The translations under genes and the position numbers were made by a program. Of a stretch of DNA of 64,000 bases, positions 14,401 through 27,880 are shown piece by piece (within the stretch, counting starts at the first letter, position 1; every line of letters starts with the position of its first letter). The stretch covers positions 17,548,001 to 17,612,000 of the forward strand of contig NC_063260.1 in assembly GCF_019578655.1 (NCBI RefSeq). Direction: 5' to 3'. This DNA comes from Ricinus communis. Its lineage: Eukaryota > Streptophyta > Magnoliopsida > Malpighiales > Euphorbiaceae. The notes below the pieces were generated by a model. The model was not told the DNA's origin and did not search any database. It saw nothing but the letters and a program-made list of their open reading frames with translations.

Positions 14401-14578
14401 GATAACCTGTCATATGATGAGAAGCACCCGAGTCAATTATCCATTGTATGGAAGAACATTTACCGGTTATTTTTTCATTCGTTCCCATCTTTGTAGCACT
14501 TAAAAAGGTTCTCAATGTTTCCCACTGCTCATTACTAAGTCTAGTAATAACAGTTTTATCATTTTGCCCATTGCTCAT
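11421..14578 (-). pseudogene. Copia-1 pol remnant (protease, integrase, reverse transcriptase, RNase H)
   Basis: Read from high to low coordinates, the order is that of Ty1/copia. The aspartic protease has DSGASHHMTG near 14430. An integrase-core piece lies at 13597-13824 (motifs HSDDGTKF and IVDEFSLATWIYLL). A post-integrase segment with RVFGCLCYVH is at 13225-13458. Reverse transcriptase runs from about 13072 to 12100, with its YVDD motif near 12270-12285 intact. RNase H is at 11882-11421 (CDSDWAGC, RSSAEAEYR, YCDSQAA). Several frameshifts and stops break the frame, so this is a dead copy. The sequence ends abruptly after the RNase H motif at about 11421; no polypurine tract or 3' LTR is recognisable. 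Confidence 0.9.
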
Positions 14579-14702
14579 TACTAAGTTCAGAGATTATAAT
14601 ATTGCCCATTGCTCCCGTCGTTGAGGCTTGAACTACATTTGCCTTGACTACTCCTCCGTGCCTTTTGCTTCCAAAATTAATAAATTGTCGCCCTCCCTTG
14701 TT

Positions 14703-15608
14703 TCATCCATTTCCTCTACCTGTTTCTCGAGGACGATCTCTCCACCATTCAGGATACCTAATCAGCTCAAAGCAACTATCAGATTCATGCCCTTTACAGT
14801 TGCAGTTGTTGCAAATTATTTCCTTGTCTTTTCCTTCACCATGCCCTCGAGATTTTAATCCAACTTGCACAACAAAAATCATTAGTTCACCGTGTTCCTC
14901 CTTCCCATGACTAATGGTTCTCGCATGCTCTTCTTGCACTAAGATTGAATAAACCTTATTCAAACTCAACAAAGGATCTTGGGCAAGTATATTAGATCTT
15001 ACCGTTCCATAAAGTATTTCATCGAGACCCATGAGAAATTGATGAGCTTTCTCCTCTTCACGCTTCTTTTCTAATGCAGACTCAAGTTTGCACTTGCACA
15101 ACCCACACTTGCACACTGGCATCTATTCATAATTAGCCAATTCTTCCCATAACTTCTTCAACTTTCCACAGTAGGCAACGATCCTCAAGCCCTTTTGTTT
15201 GCATTCAGCGAGTTCAACTTTTAGTTGTTGTATGCATGGTCCATTGGCTATAAATAAACGTTCTTGTATGTCTTCCCAAAGATCCTGTGCCACCTCCATG
15301 TGCGAAATAGTTGAACACAATGAAGGTTTGATTGTATTCATAATTCATGAGACTAACAAAGAATTATTAGTCTACCAATCTTCAAGATCTTATGACTTCT
15401 CATCAGGCCGCTGAATCGTTCCATCTATGAACCCAAATTTTCTTCTCATTCTCAAAGCAGTTCGTAGAGAACGAGCCCATTCGTCATAATTTTCACCCTT
15501 CAATTGAATTTTTGTTATAAAGCTTCTAGGGTTATCGCTCGATGTAATATCATACGGCGAAATCGTTTTCCTTTGTATCACTCCATCACTTTTGCCTTCT
15601 CCAGCCAT
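14703..15608 (-). pseudogene. Copia-1 gag remnant
   Basis: Three consecutive open pieces (15608-15390, 15341-15123, 15122-14703) give a copia-type Gag. The N-terminus MAGEGKSDG begins directly after the primer-binding site, followed by the KIQLKGENYDEWARSLRTAL region typical of copia Gag. The last piece carries a CCHC zinc knuckle (CNNCNCKGHESDSC, C-X2-C-X4-H-X4-C). Frame breaks between the pieces make it non-functional. It is the upstream half of the same element as the pol remnant. Confidence 0.85.
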
Positions 15609-15616
15609 GGCTTTGA

Positions 15617-15850
15617 TACCATGCCAAAAGCAAGTTCAAAAAAATGGGAAAAAACCTTGTGTTATTCAGTCAAGAAGAAATCAATATATACAGGTTTACA
15701 AATCTATCTTTGGAGATCTGTCTCCTTAATCAAAGCCATCTAAAAAGGCTAAGATTAAATTACTGCTAATTATATGTACCTACCAAAAATAGTATATGGT
15801 AATATAAGATACATTATACAGATATGCTAATACAATCACATTCATAAAAT
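15617..15850 (-). repeat. Copia-1 primer-binding site and probable 5' LTR
   Basis: On the minus strand, 'TGGTATCAAAGCC' lies just before the gag start and matches the plant initiator-Met tRNA primer-binding site used by copia elements. The bases immediately upstream end in CA, as an LTR should, so the 5' LTR starts at about 15629 and extends rightwards. Its outer edge is not clear, because no second LTR is present for comparison; 15850 is only an approximate limit. Confidence 0.55.
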
Positions 15851-18800
15851 TTTAAAAGTGTAAGAATTATATTTGTAAAACTAATTAAGTCTATTTCATT
15901 GTACAATAACATGAGATTCAGTTAATTTTAAAAGTTAAAAGAAATTATTTTAATTTAGAGATGACAGACAGACAGATCGAGTCTTATGTTCAGATAAAAT
16001 TATTTTGGATTTTAAAATCTTTTGAATACATATACTTCAAATTCTATCAATCTCGGATTCGAGTTGGATCGAATTCGTGATGGGTCGACTTCAAACCTTT
16101 ATTTAGGCATGTTTTTCTATTTTCGGGTTCAAATAATAATAAATTTGGATCGAGTTGGATTCAAATATAATCTAATTTGAGTTTTCTTCAAATTGAGTTT
16201 CGGAATAACGTATCATGTTTCGATTATAATTTTAAATTAATTTATATAATTTTTCTTTTTGATCCTATGAATCTAATTCAATAAGTTTTTATAAATTTAA
16301 CCATCTTGAGATCAAAAAAGTATATTAAATAATAAATCAACATATTAATTCGTGAATAATTAATTAATTTATAGATTAACATATGATTTCCTTTATCTTT
16401 GACATCTAGTAATATACTTAACTATTAATATAATTCAATGTGCTACTAATTAATTTGTTTTTAAATAGTTTTAAATAAAACTATAACTATTGAGAAATTC
16501 GTTATACTTAATATTCACAGCTTAGTTGAATTAGGAATATATTATTAGTTTATTGTTAATATAAATTCAATGTACTTCTAATTCATTATTTGTTTATAAA
16601 TATTTAATTAAATGAATCTTGTAGTACAAATCATTTAAAGCATCCATGTTCATTTAACAAATTATTTATGCTCTCAGCAGGACATAGTTTAAACTTTTAA
16701 AGGTTTATCTTATAAATTAATCAGATTTACTAAATTGGATTTATTGAAATTTTAACTCTTTTTAACTAATATTTTTTGTAAATTGTAATTATGAGGAAAG
16801 TACATTCTGCCTAGTCACATTAAATTACATATCTTTATAAGTATTTTTTTATAAGACTAATTATTTGAATATTAAATTAAATCATTTTATCCTTTTTCAC
16901 AATTTCTATACACAAAGAACTCAATAACTATTTTAAATTTTAAATTCTTTTCATCTTATCTTTTATATAAGAATATTTTTTGTCTAAACAAATTTTCTTA
17001 AATTAAAATATATCTACTTTCTATAATAATATATTTACATCCATATATTTCATTTAAAATTATTAAATTTATTTATATAAATCTAATATCATATAATTAT
17101 AATTATTTTAAATTATCACAATCAACTTAATCAAAATATTATTTAATTATTAATAATATTAAAAATAATTTATTTAAAATAAATCAGCTAACTGATTAAA
17201 AAATAAAAATGTAATCAATTAACTCTTTTAGCACTCATATTTAGTATTACTATATGAAGCTTACAATTATTAAAAATTAGAGATATTAATTATCCTTTTT
17301 AGATTAACAACGTTTTTATTTTTATTATTTAAAAAAATTAGTATTTTGAAAGTTTATTAATAAATTTAATAAAATTTTAATGTACAAATAAATTAAAAGT
17401 AAATTTTATTTTTATAATAAAAAGTAAATTTTTATTTATGTGTATTGCATGTGAATATTAAATATTTAATTTTTATTATTTAAAAATAAAATATTATATA
17501 TATAATATTTTATAAATATTTTTAAGATCTAATTGTCTTCCTTTTTAGTTTAGTATATATTTTTTAAAGAAACAAACTTATCATAATACAAGACAGAGCA
17601 AAATTTATCAGAAAACAAGATAAAATTTTTTAATTTCTTTAAATGACACAAAGAAACTAATCTATTAGTTAATATAATATTAAAATATAATTAATATGTT
17701 ATTTCTTAGAATTAAAATTAGTTTTAATTAGAATGTAACTTATTAATCAATAAATTAATAGAAAATAATTGTAAAATTACACATAAACTCTAAATTTATC
17801 TGTTAAAAATAAGTACACATATCAAAATTAAAATTTCATATGTTAAAGTTTAAGCCTACATATCAAAAACAATTAGATCTTAAAATGAATAATTTATTAA
17901 TGGCCTACTTTAAAAAATCATGTACTTTACAATTGTTATTAAATCTAGCATATAATTTCTAATTTTTTAAAGATTTCATCATCATATTTTTACATTTATT
18001 TCAATTTTAGCTTTTAGTAAATTATTCATAAAATTTATTAACATAGTGTGAACTTCGACGATAATAAAAAAAATTAAGTTAATATTAGAGTTACTGACTC
18101 ATCTCGTTATTAAAATATTATTATTTAAGTCCACAAAATTAATTTTTTATTATAAAATTTTATTAATTTTATGTACTGAAATGATAACACTTTAGCAATG
18201 AGGGTGCTACCTCCTTTTGTTACTATTGTTCACATCATATCAATAAATTTGATTGTTAATTTTACTAAAGTCTGAATTAAAATAAATACTAAATATGATC
18301 TTAAAGATAAAAATTTTAAAAAACTAATAACAAGTGCAAAATATATAATTTAATTTGCAATTAAGTCTTAATTAATATAAGTGGAGAGATATTAATGAAA
18401 AACACTAGATAAAAATTATTTATTTAACTAAAATTAACTACTTTTCTTCATATGTATGGAAGTAGAAATGGACCTACCTTCTTCGATCAGAGAGTGTATA
18501 ACATTTTTTTTTATTCATTATGTAATGTATAACATTAATGTGTGAAAATAAAACTTTTGATTATTTAATGAGAAAATCTATATAATTTAATGAAAATCTA
18601 TATTATAGGTGGCTTCTATTATTATGTTATCTAAAAGCAAGTAAATCTACAGTATTATTTTTAATTACCGTGGATTCGAAAGAAATTTAATCTCATCCAT
18701 TTAAAGTTCATATTTAAGAATGACCCACACAACCTGTTATGCCATTCCAAATAATTCTTTTAAATTCTTTTTGTAAATTAATATATTTTGTCATAAAAAT

Positions 18801-19480
18801 TATGATACTAAAAGAATAGGATTCACTTTATGTAAACTAATAAATTAATGAAAAATTTGCCAAGTTAACGAAAGCAATTACTATCTTAAGAAGAATATCA
18901 ATTTCTCATATTTTTCATAAATTAAAATAATTTTATTAAATATTATTTAATTACAAAAAAAATCATAATATTATGAAAATATGACTATTATTGTATAAGT
19001 CAAAGTTTTATGAAAAAGTAAATAAATAAACGAAAAATTTAAGCGTGGAATTAGTAGCTACTTTTACAAAAATGGCAATCTTTCCATAATTTTTTGAAAT
19101 TTTATTACTTATAAAGAGAATTATAATATTTGGATGTTTAAGTGAATAATTTATATAAAAAAACTGACAAATTTGAAAATAATAAAATAATTTTTATAAT
19201 TACAAAATAAATTACTATCTTATAAAGTTGATAATATATTTCGTAATTTAAAATAAAATTTCCATAAATTTTGTAAGTGTATGCATTTCGAATTTATCTT
19301 GGCACTTTAGCATTTTCTAATTTTAGTGGGAGACATATGTTAATAAATTAAAATATTATTAATATTTAAATAAGCACAATAATATATAATAAGCACAGTA
19401 ATTTCCTTAAACTAACTGCAACTCATTAAATACGATAATATATGTACGCACATATCACTCTCCTGCTAACTACAGCTATT
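15851..19480. other. Long AT-rich intergenic region
   Basis: About 3.6 kb of very AT-rich sequence between copia-1 and hydrolase gene 2, with frequent stops in all frames. Around 16000-16220 there is a less AT-rich patch (gattcgagttggatcgaattcg) with a weak echo near 25540-25600, possibly old repeat debris. I see no gene. Confidence 0.6.
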
Positions 19481-19682
19481 ATTTATGACCAGCGTTAAAG
19501 ATTCAACTACTTCCGCTTGTACAGAAGCAACACATAAATATATTATATATACAGACCGGGTTAACCAGCAACAAAGGTAGAGTAGAGTAGCTACACACAG
19601 GGCGAGTTAGCAAGAGTATCAGGAGAGAAGGAGAGTGTAGTTTCAGAGAGAGAGATTTACTTATCAGTGAGGATTTGTAGTT

Positions 19683-19929
19683 ATGGTGAAGGCAGAGAAG
19701 GAGTTGAAAGGCATCAGTGATGAGTTGCAGAAGATCTTGGATGCCAAAATGGACTATGTCAAAGAGAGAAGGCGTGCAAGAGATGCCTTCAAGAACATTC
19801 AGCTCGGGATTGATCATTGCTTAATGAAGGTATTAATTTGTTGGTGTTGGTGGGGTGATGAGATGTATGTTAGTTAATTACTTGTATTATTTTAAGAAAT
19901 AAATCATGGGTACTGCACGTTTCTGTTTT

Positions 19930-19979
<50 letters not shown>

Positions 19980-22900
19980 CGGTGCATATGCTTGCTTCCT
20001 CCTTTCTATAATTGCAATGATTTGGGTCACATTATTGATCAATTTGCTTGTGGAAATGTTGGTTATAACACAGTGCTTCATCAGCTTGTTTTATTTATGG
20101 AAGAGCTCGTGCCCTTTATATTTCTAGTGCAGAATAAAAGACTCAAATTCAAGTGCTCATTTCTTAAAATAAAAACTCTTATCTCTTGAATTAGGTTTTA
20201 AAAATGCTTCATCAGCCTTTTTGTGAAACCATTATTATTTTACTACTTTTGTGAAATTTCACATAGTGCTTAATTAGCTAACGATTAGATACAGTGAGTG
20301 CTGACCATCTACTTTGTTTTTCTATTTGTGTTGCAGATACCATTTGAAGGACTGAAGATAGAAGAGGTAAAGAAACCCTGTCACACATGCCCTTTCCACC
20401 ATACTAATTAAGCTCAGAAAATTTTAGCAAATTTCATGTTCTGTTGGTTACACTGTGAAGAGTGAAGGGAAGGGAAGGCGCATTTAGAGTTCATATCTGT
20501 AGAAGCAAATTTAAAGTTGATAGTCTGGAGTGCTTTAATTTCTACAGTATTCTTTAATGGAGGGGTCAATAATTTATTCTCATTAATGATGATGCCATCG
20601 ATGTGACAATTACCCAATTTGAATTTATTAATAATTATTCAAGGGCCCTACCTTAGGAAAAATGAGACAAATATAAAGTGGAATTTATTGAAATGTTCTA
20701 TTCTATATATTTAAAATTACTTCAAGATTTATCAGATAAAACTCTTAAAAATAGTAAAATATTATTTTATAAATTTTAACATAAATTTATAGAAATCTAT
20801 AAATATTAAAGTTTACAGTATATGAATTTAATTTAGTTGTAATATTTTTTTTAATATCAAAATTTATGGTTATACTAGTTTAATATTAAAATTTATAATT
20901 AGACTAGTTTAGTATTAAAATTTATACTATTATTAATTTATTAATGTTAAAATATATTTAAATCCATTAAAAGCAAATATACTTGGATTAGAATAAAATA
21001 GAATAGTCACATATAGACCAAAAAGATAGATTCGTAATAACTCTTCTAATAGTATGGGACGTAAGACTCTTGTCTTAGCCGCCTAAACTAAGAGCCGAGC
21101 CTGAATATTCATTTGATATTTTATTTATTTTTATATGTAAATACAATCTCGATTAGTCACACTCAAACTTGGGACACATAGCAAAGAGATTTAAATTTTC
21201 ACCTCATCTTATCGACAGCCATGGCTACTGGCATTAACATACTTCTCAAACAAAAAAAATGGTAAATTAATATTTTATATTTTGTATTACAGTCATATGA
21301 AGTCAATTCTAGAGGCATAGAAATATTTTCGAAAAGCTGGCTGCCAGAGAATGCTAACCCCAGGGCACTGGTTTGCTATTGCCATGGTTATGGAGAAACT
21401 TGCACTTTCGTATTTGAAGGTATGTATTTTTAGACAGCTCTTAGAAGAGTTAAATTATTGGTGAGTATTTTGATATTTAAATATAATGTGAATTGAATTC
21501 TTATCATGTTAATTTCCTGCAGGAGTTGCGAGAAAGTTGGCATCATCAGGCTATGGAGTTTTTGCAATGGATTATCCAGGTTTTGGCCTTTCAGAAGGTC
21601 TTCATGGCTATATCCCAAGCCTTGATAAGCTTGTATATGATGTTGCAGAACATTACTCCAAAATCAAAGGTGAGCTTATTCTTTTCTTAAAGTACAAATG
21701 ATAAGCTGATATTAATATAAGTACGAGATCTGATGTCCACTCTTACGACAGTCTCACCTTGATACTAGGATAAAAATATCATGTTGCAGTATCAATAAAA
21801 TGGCTATCATCTTTTTTCTCCGAAAAGGCAAATTTACATGTTTCTGTTATAAAAGAATTTTCCTGGAAAAATAGTTTTCAATCTCAATGTTCAACAGAGT
21901 AAATAAATAGTATGCGAATTATCACTTTGGTGACAGAGAACCCCAAGTTTCGTGGTCTTCCGAGCTACCTGTTTGGGCAGTCGTTGGGAGGAGCAGTAGC
22001 CCTGAAGGTGCACTTGAAACAACCAGATGCTTGGAATGGTGCCATTGTTGTAGCACCTATGTGCAAAGTACCCACAATTTTCTCTTTTTTTTTTTTTTTT
22101 TTTGTTTTTCTCTTAAACTGTCTTATGCATTCCCTTTAGATATTTAGTTTCATTTTTCACTGAATTTTGTTTAATGAAGTTTGCAGATAATATGATTCCG
22201 CCATGGATACTGGTTCAGATTCTGATCTGCATAGCTCATCTTTTTCCCAAGCTGAAAATCGTTCCGCATAAGGATTTCGTTAAGATGGCATTCAGAGATT
22301 TGAAAAAGCAAGAGCTGGTGACTGCTACTATTTAATTTTGTTCTATAGTACATTGCACGTGATTTTATTATTTTACTTTATATATTTTGATTCATTTATT
22401 AGACATTTATTTGCATACTCCTACTTGTACACCATAATAAATATATCATAATAAATAAAAAAAGACACACATATATATATATTGAATAATTAATATACAT
22501 TTAATTACTTAAAAATTTCTATTTTTAACGCACGAAAGTTTCTACTAAACGCAGGCAAATTATAATGTTATTGCTTACAAGGATACGGCGAGGTTGTGGA
22601 CTGCTTTGGAGTGTCTCAGAACAACCCAAGAACTAGAACAAAGATTAGAAGAGGCAAGTTTATTTGGCGATCTTTCTTTTACTGGGTTATATATTTGACG
22701 GATCGCTTAAAATCAATTTCAAGATAAATATTTTCTGCAGACAATTTTTGGTACATTTGGAGAAAAGAAAAGTATCTATAAAATATTTACAGCTCAAAGG
22801 AAAAAAGGAAAAGGAATTTAACTTTTCCTTTCTAAAAGAGGAACTCAAGAAAAAAAAAAAACATTTTCCAGACTTGCATGAACTGGTGATATATTAATTA

Positions 22901-24704
22901 TTTAATTAGGATAATATTGATTACCCGCAATCATCATTAATGACCTACAGAATTTTCATTTTGCTTATTTTTATTTATTTTTAATTTTATATTAAAGTAT
23001 AAAGCTTTACTGAAATTAATATTTTCAAAAAGTACAGAATAAATAAATTTATACTAATTAGTAATTTATAAATAAAATTAATAAAAAATTTAGTATTTAA
23101 TATTTATTTATAATATTTTAAAAACAACAGTAAATTAAATTCTTTAACTTTTTTAATTTTAAAATTTTATTAATACAAAATATAAAAATTATTTTAAAAT
23201 ATTTATAATTAATTTTTTTTAGTATTATATAAATTGGTACTGTTAATATCATTGATGTTATTAATTTTTAGGATTAAGAATTATAATATAATTAAAAAAT
23301 TTACTGTATATAATATTAACATATAATTTAAATATTTTTAAAATTAAAAAACTGCAGATAAGTTTTATATGGTGTCATAATTTATAATATTATTTAAATT
23401 CTATTTGAGTGAAAGATAAGATAACTTGCTAATGCAAGTCATCTTAAAAAGAAAGAGCTTTATACAATTGCTGTCTATTCATGTAACTTTTATCATTTTA
23501 GGGAAATGATAAAGAATTTTAATAATTAAATCAAACAATTTATATAAATTTTTCAAAAAATTAATATAATATTAATTAAAATTAAAAAAATTTAACAATT
23601 AAATCAAACAATTTATAAATTCGATAAGGGAATAAAGAATGTTGACTAATATATACAGAATTTAGATCATATCTACATAAAAAGAATTTTGTATGTAATT
23701 TTTATGCAAATTATGTGATTTTTATTATATTAAGTAATTTACACAATATGATAGTTAATGATGCATTTTTGACATGTTAAGGGAATAAATTACATAATTT
23801 TACATAAGAGTTTTAGTACATAACTTTTCTTTTTATGTTGATTTGAAATTTTTTGTGGCATTAAGCAATTTATATCATTTGTTGTGTAATGGAAAAATGT
23901 TGAGAAATTGATTAAAACAATTACTTAACATGATAATTGGCCAACAATCTTAACAAAAGTACATTTAACCCAATTGATTAATGAAAATATGAGTATAAGT
24001 AAATCAAAACCATAATACTTCTAATTTACAGATTATTAGCATTATAACAAATAATATTAAAATTAACAAAAAGAATTCAAATTTAAAATTTTAGTAAATA
24101 AATAACTAAATAATTTTCAGAAATTATCAAAATGAGATTAGCATCTATATCGCCAACCCTTAAAACGGACTGTTTAAAATAGAATTAGTTTGTAACAAAT
24201 TCAACTGTTGTTCTATAAAAATGCTATGAGAATAATTGATTAAATGTGACGTATTTGACTGAGTAATCATTATATAGAATAATATTAATATAAACACCTC
24301 CCTGTAACATTACATAGAATACAATTTATGACACGTTTTTTCAAAAGGTGTAGTTTACAGGGTAATCTTTAATAATTAATATATATTTTCAAAAATATTA
24401 ATAGGCATTTAATAGTTTAAAAAAAAAAACAATTAAATTCATTGAGAAATATTAAAAAATAACTAAAATTAGGGATCTGCAGATTTGTTTGCCGTTATTA
24501 ATCCTGCATGGAGAGGTGGATGTCGTGACTGATCCATCAGTAAGTAAGGCGTTGTACGAGAAAGCAAGTAGTTCAGACAAGAAGCTTAAGCTTTACAAGG
24601 ATGCTTATCATTCTCTTCTTGAAGGGGAGCCTGACCACATTATTTTTCAAGTTCTTGATGACATTGTATGCTGGCTTGATGAGCATTGCCACAATAATAT
24701 GTAA
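19683..24704 (+). CDS. Alpha/beta hydrolase, monoacylglycerol lipase / caffeoylshikimate esterase-like (copy 2)
   Basis: Inferred exons: 19683-19829, 20337-20366, 21293-21419, 21523-21669, 21937-22067, 22180-22317, 22555-22653 and 24483-24704, totalling 1,041 nt (346 residues). Internal exons 2-7 have exactly the same lengths as in the copy at 3.6-8.2 kb, so the two are duplicates. The triad is Ser166 (GQSLGGA), Asp286 (GEVDVVTDPS) and His316 (AYHSLLEGE), with oxyanion HGYGE. The N-terminal helix (residues 13-33, ELQKILDAKMDYVKERRRAR) is conserved. Start: the only in-frame ATG, after a TATA-like stretch near 19537. Intron 7 (1.8 kb) appears to use a GC donor (gaagag/gcaagt), whereas intron 3 uses GT, the reverse of copy 1. 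Exon 6 must use the acceptor at 22178-22179; the nearer-consensus ag at 22184-22185 would give an immediate stop. It looks intact; the substrate is unknown. Confidence 0.9.
19934..19976. repeat. (TA)n microsatellite in intron 1 of hydrolase copy 2
   Basis: About 21 uninterrupted AT units about 105 bases after the exon 1 donor. Open frames giving alternating Tyr-Ile across it are artefacts. Confidence 0.95.
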
Positions 24705-26560
24705 TAGTTTTTCTTTCTTCTTAAGATTACAACAAAGGAAGAAATTAATTTTCCTTTTTTTTTATTTTTTTTTTGAAATTTAATTTTTGACGAAAACATA
24801 ATTATTCTCTGCTTTTTTTAGAGAATTAGATTATAAACGACATATTAATTTTTAAAATCTAAAATATTTTTGATATGTGTATTTAATTTTTTAATGTATA
24901 GAATTTTTATTTTGATATGAGTACTTATTTTGATATATTAAATTTAGATTTATGTATAATTTTATAATTTTTATTAATTTATTATTTAATAAATTACATT
25001 CCTAATTAAACACTAACTCTAATTCTAAGAAATATCATATTAATTATACTTTAATATTATATTAATTAATAAATAGTTTTCTAATCACATAATGATACTA
25101 ATTCTAACCTAAAAGATAGCATAGTCATTGTATTTTTAATATTATATGAACTAATAAATTAGTTTTGTAATTAGATAATAATTATAATTCTAGAAAATAA
25201 TATTTCAAATTTTATTTTTAATATATATTCAATAATAAATTAATTTTTAATTCTAAAAATAATAATATCAATTATATTGATAGTTTAATTTATATAATAC
25301 TAAAATTGATTAATAAATATTTTTAAAATATTTTTATATTATTAAACTAATAAAATTTTAAAATTTAAAAAAAATAAAAAAATATTTAAAAATAGTTAGT
25401 TATTATTATTTCTTAAAATATTATAAATTACTATTAAATATTAAAAATTTATTAAATTATATTTATAAACTTAATTTTATAATTAAAATAATAATAACGG
25501 CTGTGCAATACACAAATAAACGACTAATTTAATTTAAATTCAGTTCCATGATACTCATACGAAATCCAAACTTTCGACTCGACTCTAATGAGTTCTCGGG
25601 CTAAACTTAATTTTAGGAGAAGCATGGAAAAAGGATGTGAGCTATTCCATTCCAGTCAGCAAATGTCTATAAATAAAAAATAAAAGGTTTTTAAAAAGGC
25701 TTGACTTTGCATAATTAATAAAGCAGGTGTTTTCTAATGGCACGACCAGAGATACGTTGATATAAATTTTATATTTTAATTTTTGATTAATTTTTTTAAA
25801 TTATTCTTTCAATTTTAAGTTTATTCAAATAATCTAAAAAAATATTTTCTATTCAGCTTCTATGAAAGGTTTTGATACCATTCACCGGAGTTTGTTCTTA
25901 ATACTAAAATGGAAAATAAACGACTTCTGACCGGTAGCATTATGTCTGAATTTTCCTAAACTGTTTCAGCTTCTCATACTCGATAAAGTATCGAGTGCTA
26001 GCAAAAAGTTTTAAAGGTGTTTTGTTCACTACTGTAATGGTCAACATATAAGTTCAAGTTATCTCTATTAACAATCTCTTACTTAATGCACAAAGATGTC
26101 CATCATTGCTCAACACTTCAAAACTATAAGCCTTGTCACACCAGTGATACATACTACCAATTCTACTATGTTCTAGATCCTTAACATAAGAGAACTAGTT
26201 GGAATATGAAAGTAGATCCACATCAAAAATATTCTTTCACCGAAGTAGATTTACCACCTAAATATTTAGGCATATTTTTCATTAGCAATATACCTTATGG
26301 TCTATTATCAAATTAACAACAGTATCACCCATTTCTACACATTTAAGTAAAAAAAAAAATAAACTTCGATTAGTCCACACTATGCATATAATAAGAAGTG
26401 CATAACATTATGTCTGACAATGTATAAGATTAATTATCAATTGCCATACCAGTTACACATATACACAACATGTGGCTTCATATTTGTTACCTACAAAATC
26501 TTAATATTTTTTTATTATTAATTAAAAAAATCTAGCATTAGACCAGCATATTAATAACGG
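24705..26560. other. AT-rich intergenic region
   Basis: Downstream of hydrolase gene 2. Low-complexity AT-rich DNA with no supported coding sequence; a patch of higher GC at 25540-25600 resembles old repeat debris. Confidence 0.6.
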
Positions 26561-26564
26561 CATC

Positions 26565-27062
26565 AATGCCTTTAAGTGATGGAGGACAGTGACTAACTGG
26601 GGGCTCAACCGGTGATTGGCTAACAAAATCCTCACTGCTGGTTCAACTATTGGACTAAAGTTTCTCATTGCCCTAATAACCAGCCCTATCTAGTCGATGA
26701 TACTTTAAATGTCTAAACTGCCGATTAGGGACTATAAGAAGACTTTTATGCGCGAGTTAATAATCAGCCATTTATATCACCGGTAGAGCCTGAATCGAGT
26801 TATTAAATGTGTCTTCTAGTTTTATTAGGATTTTATTTCCTTAATTTTTTGGTTTGTTATTCATAAGAGTAGAACTAGGGGTTAGGCACTATAAATACTT
26901 ATATTATTTATTTTATCAATAAATTTTCATTATATTTTTTATCAATACGATTCTTTTGAGATTCTTTCAAGCATTCTTGAGATTTTGAGTTTAAAAGCCA
27001 GATTATCCTTGTGTTATCAATCTTGTTATTTTCACGTTAAATCTATGCTACACGATGTGTCA
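26565..27062 (+). repeat. Probable LTR of a Ty3/gypsy remnant
   Basis: This segment directly precedes a primer-binding-site-like 'TGGTGTCAGAGC' (27065-27076) and a gypsy-type gag. It contains a TATA-like 'ctataaatac' near 26889-26898 and ends in CA at 27062. The left edge is uncertain because no second LTR was recognised. Confidence 0.5.
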
Positions 27063-27096
27063 GATGGTGTCAGAGCAGGAATTTGTCTAATTTAAG

Positions 27097-27880
27097 ATGT
27101 TCAACATTAGTGGTAACAATAGCAACCAAGCCCGTGATGAAGATCAAGGCTTGCCTGCAATTTGGAGAGCAATCGGTGAACAACAAGAGACAACTCGTAC
27201 CATATAAGAACAATTAGCAAAACTTATCAATCAATTCACTTTGTTAAGATCTGACATTAACAAAAACTTGAATGGAGGTAATAATCAAGCTGGTGGAGTT
27301 AACCCTTAGAGCAGCAGAAGTTTGAGTCTTTGTTAATCCTAGATGACCAATACAAGACGATGAAAGTGATGATAAGACATGCTTGGATCTTAGGAAGAAT
27401 TATCAAAATCACCAACGAGATTATAAGTTTTGACTAAAGGTAGATATTTCTACTTTTAATGGTGATTTAGACATAGAAGGGTTTTAGATTGAGTGATAGA
27501 AGTAGATAAATTCTTTGAGTATATGGAAATTCTTGAGGAAAGGCAAGTGATATTAGTTGCTTATAGATTAAAAGAAAGTGCATCGGGTGTGGTGGGATAG
27601 GTTGAAAGAGAGAAGGCAAAAAGAAGGGAGAAATACTATTGCTATATGGAGATAGATGAAACAATTGCTACGAGGTAGATTTTTATCTTCTGATTATGAG
27701 CAATACATATTAAAATCATATCAATGGCGTGCATAGGACAGAAAGAGTATGACTAAATACACGATAGAATTTTTGAGATTAGCAGAGATGAATCAATTGT
27801 TAGAAACTGAAAATTAATTAGCAGCTTGGTATTTGGATATGTTTGCTCTTATGAACCAAGAAGGGGGATTGAATTGGTGA
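27097..27880 (+). pseudogene. Ty3/gypsy gag remnant
   Basis: After the primer-binding site, a broken frame reads MFNISGNNSN and then, with stops and shifts, phrases typical of plant gypsy Gag: GDLDIEGF, WWDRLKERR, REGRNTI, LLRGRFL, DYEQYI and FLRLAEMNQLLETEN. Numerous in-frame stops make it non-functional. No protease, reverse transcriptase or integrase follows, so the element is truncated at about 27880. Confidence 0.75.

Noticed and set aside
15630..15850. Search for the matching 3' LTR of copia-1 below 11421
   Set aside because: No sequence below 11421 resembles this segment, so copia-1 is treated as truncated and not given paired LTRs.
19887..20189. Open frames with runs of Tyr-Ile
   Set aside because: They are translations of the (TA)n microsatellite in an intron.
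22184..22188. Alternative acceptor 'ttgcag' for exon 6 of hydrolase copy 2
   Set aside because: Its use would bring a stop codon within three codons; the 'aag' acceptor at 22177-22179 keeps the frame and the paralogous exon length of 138.
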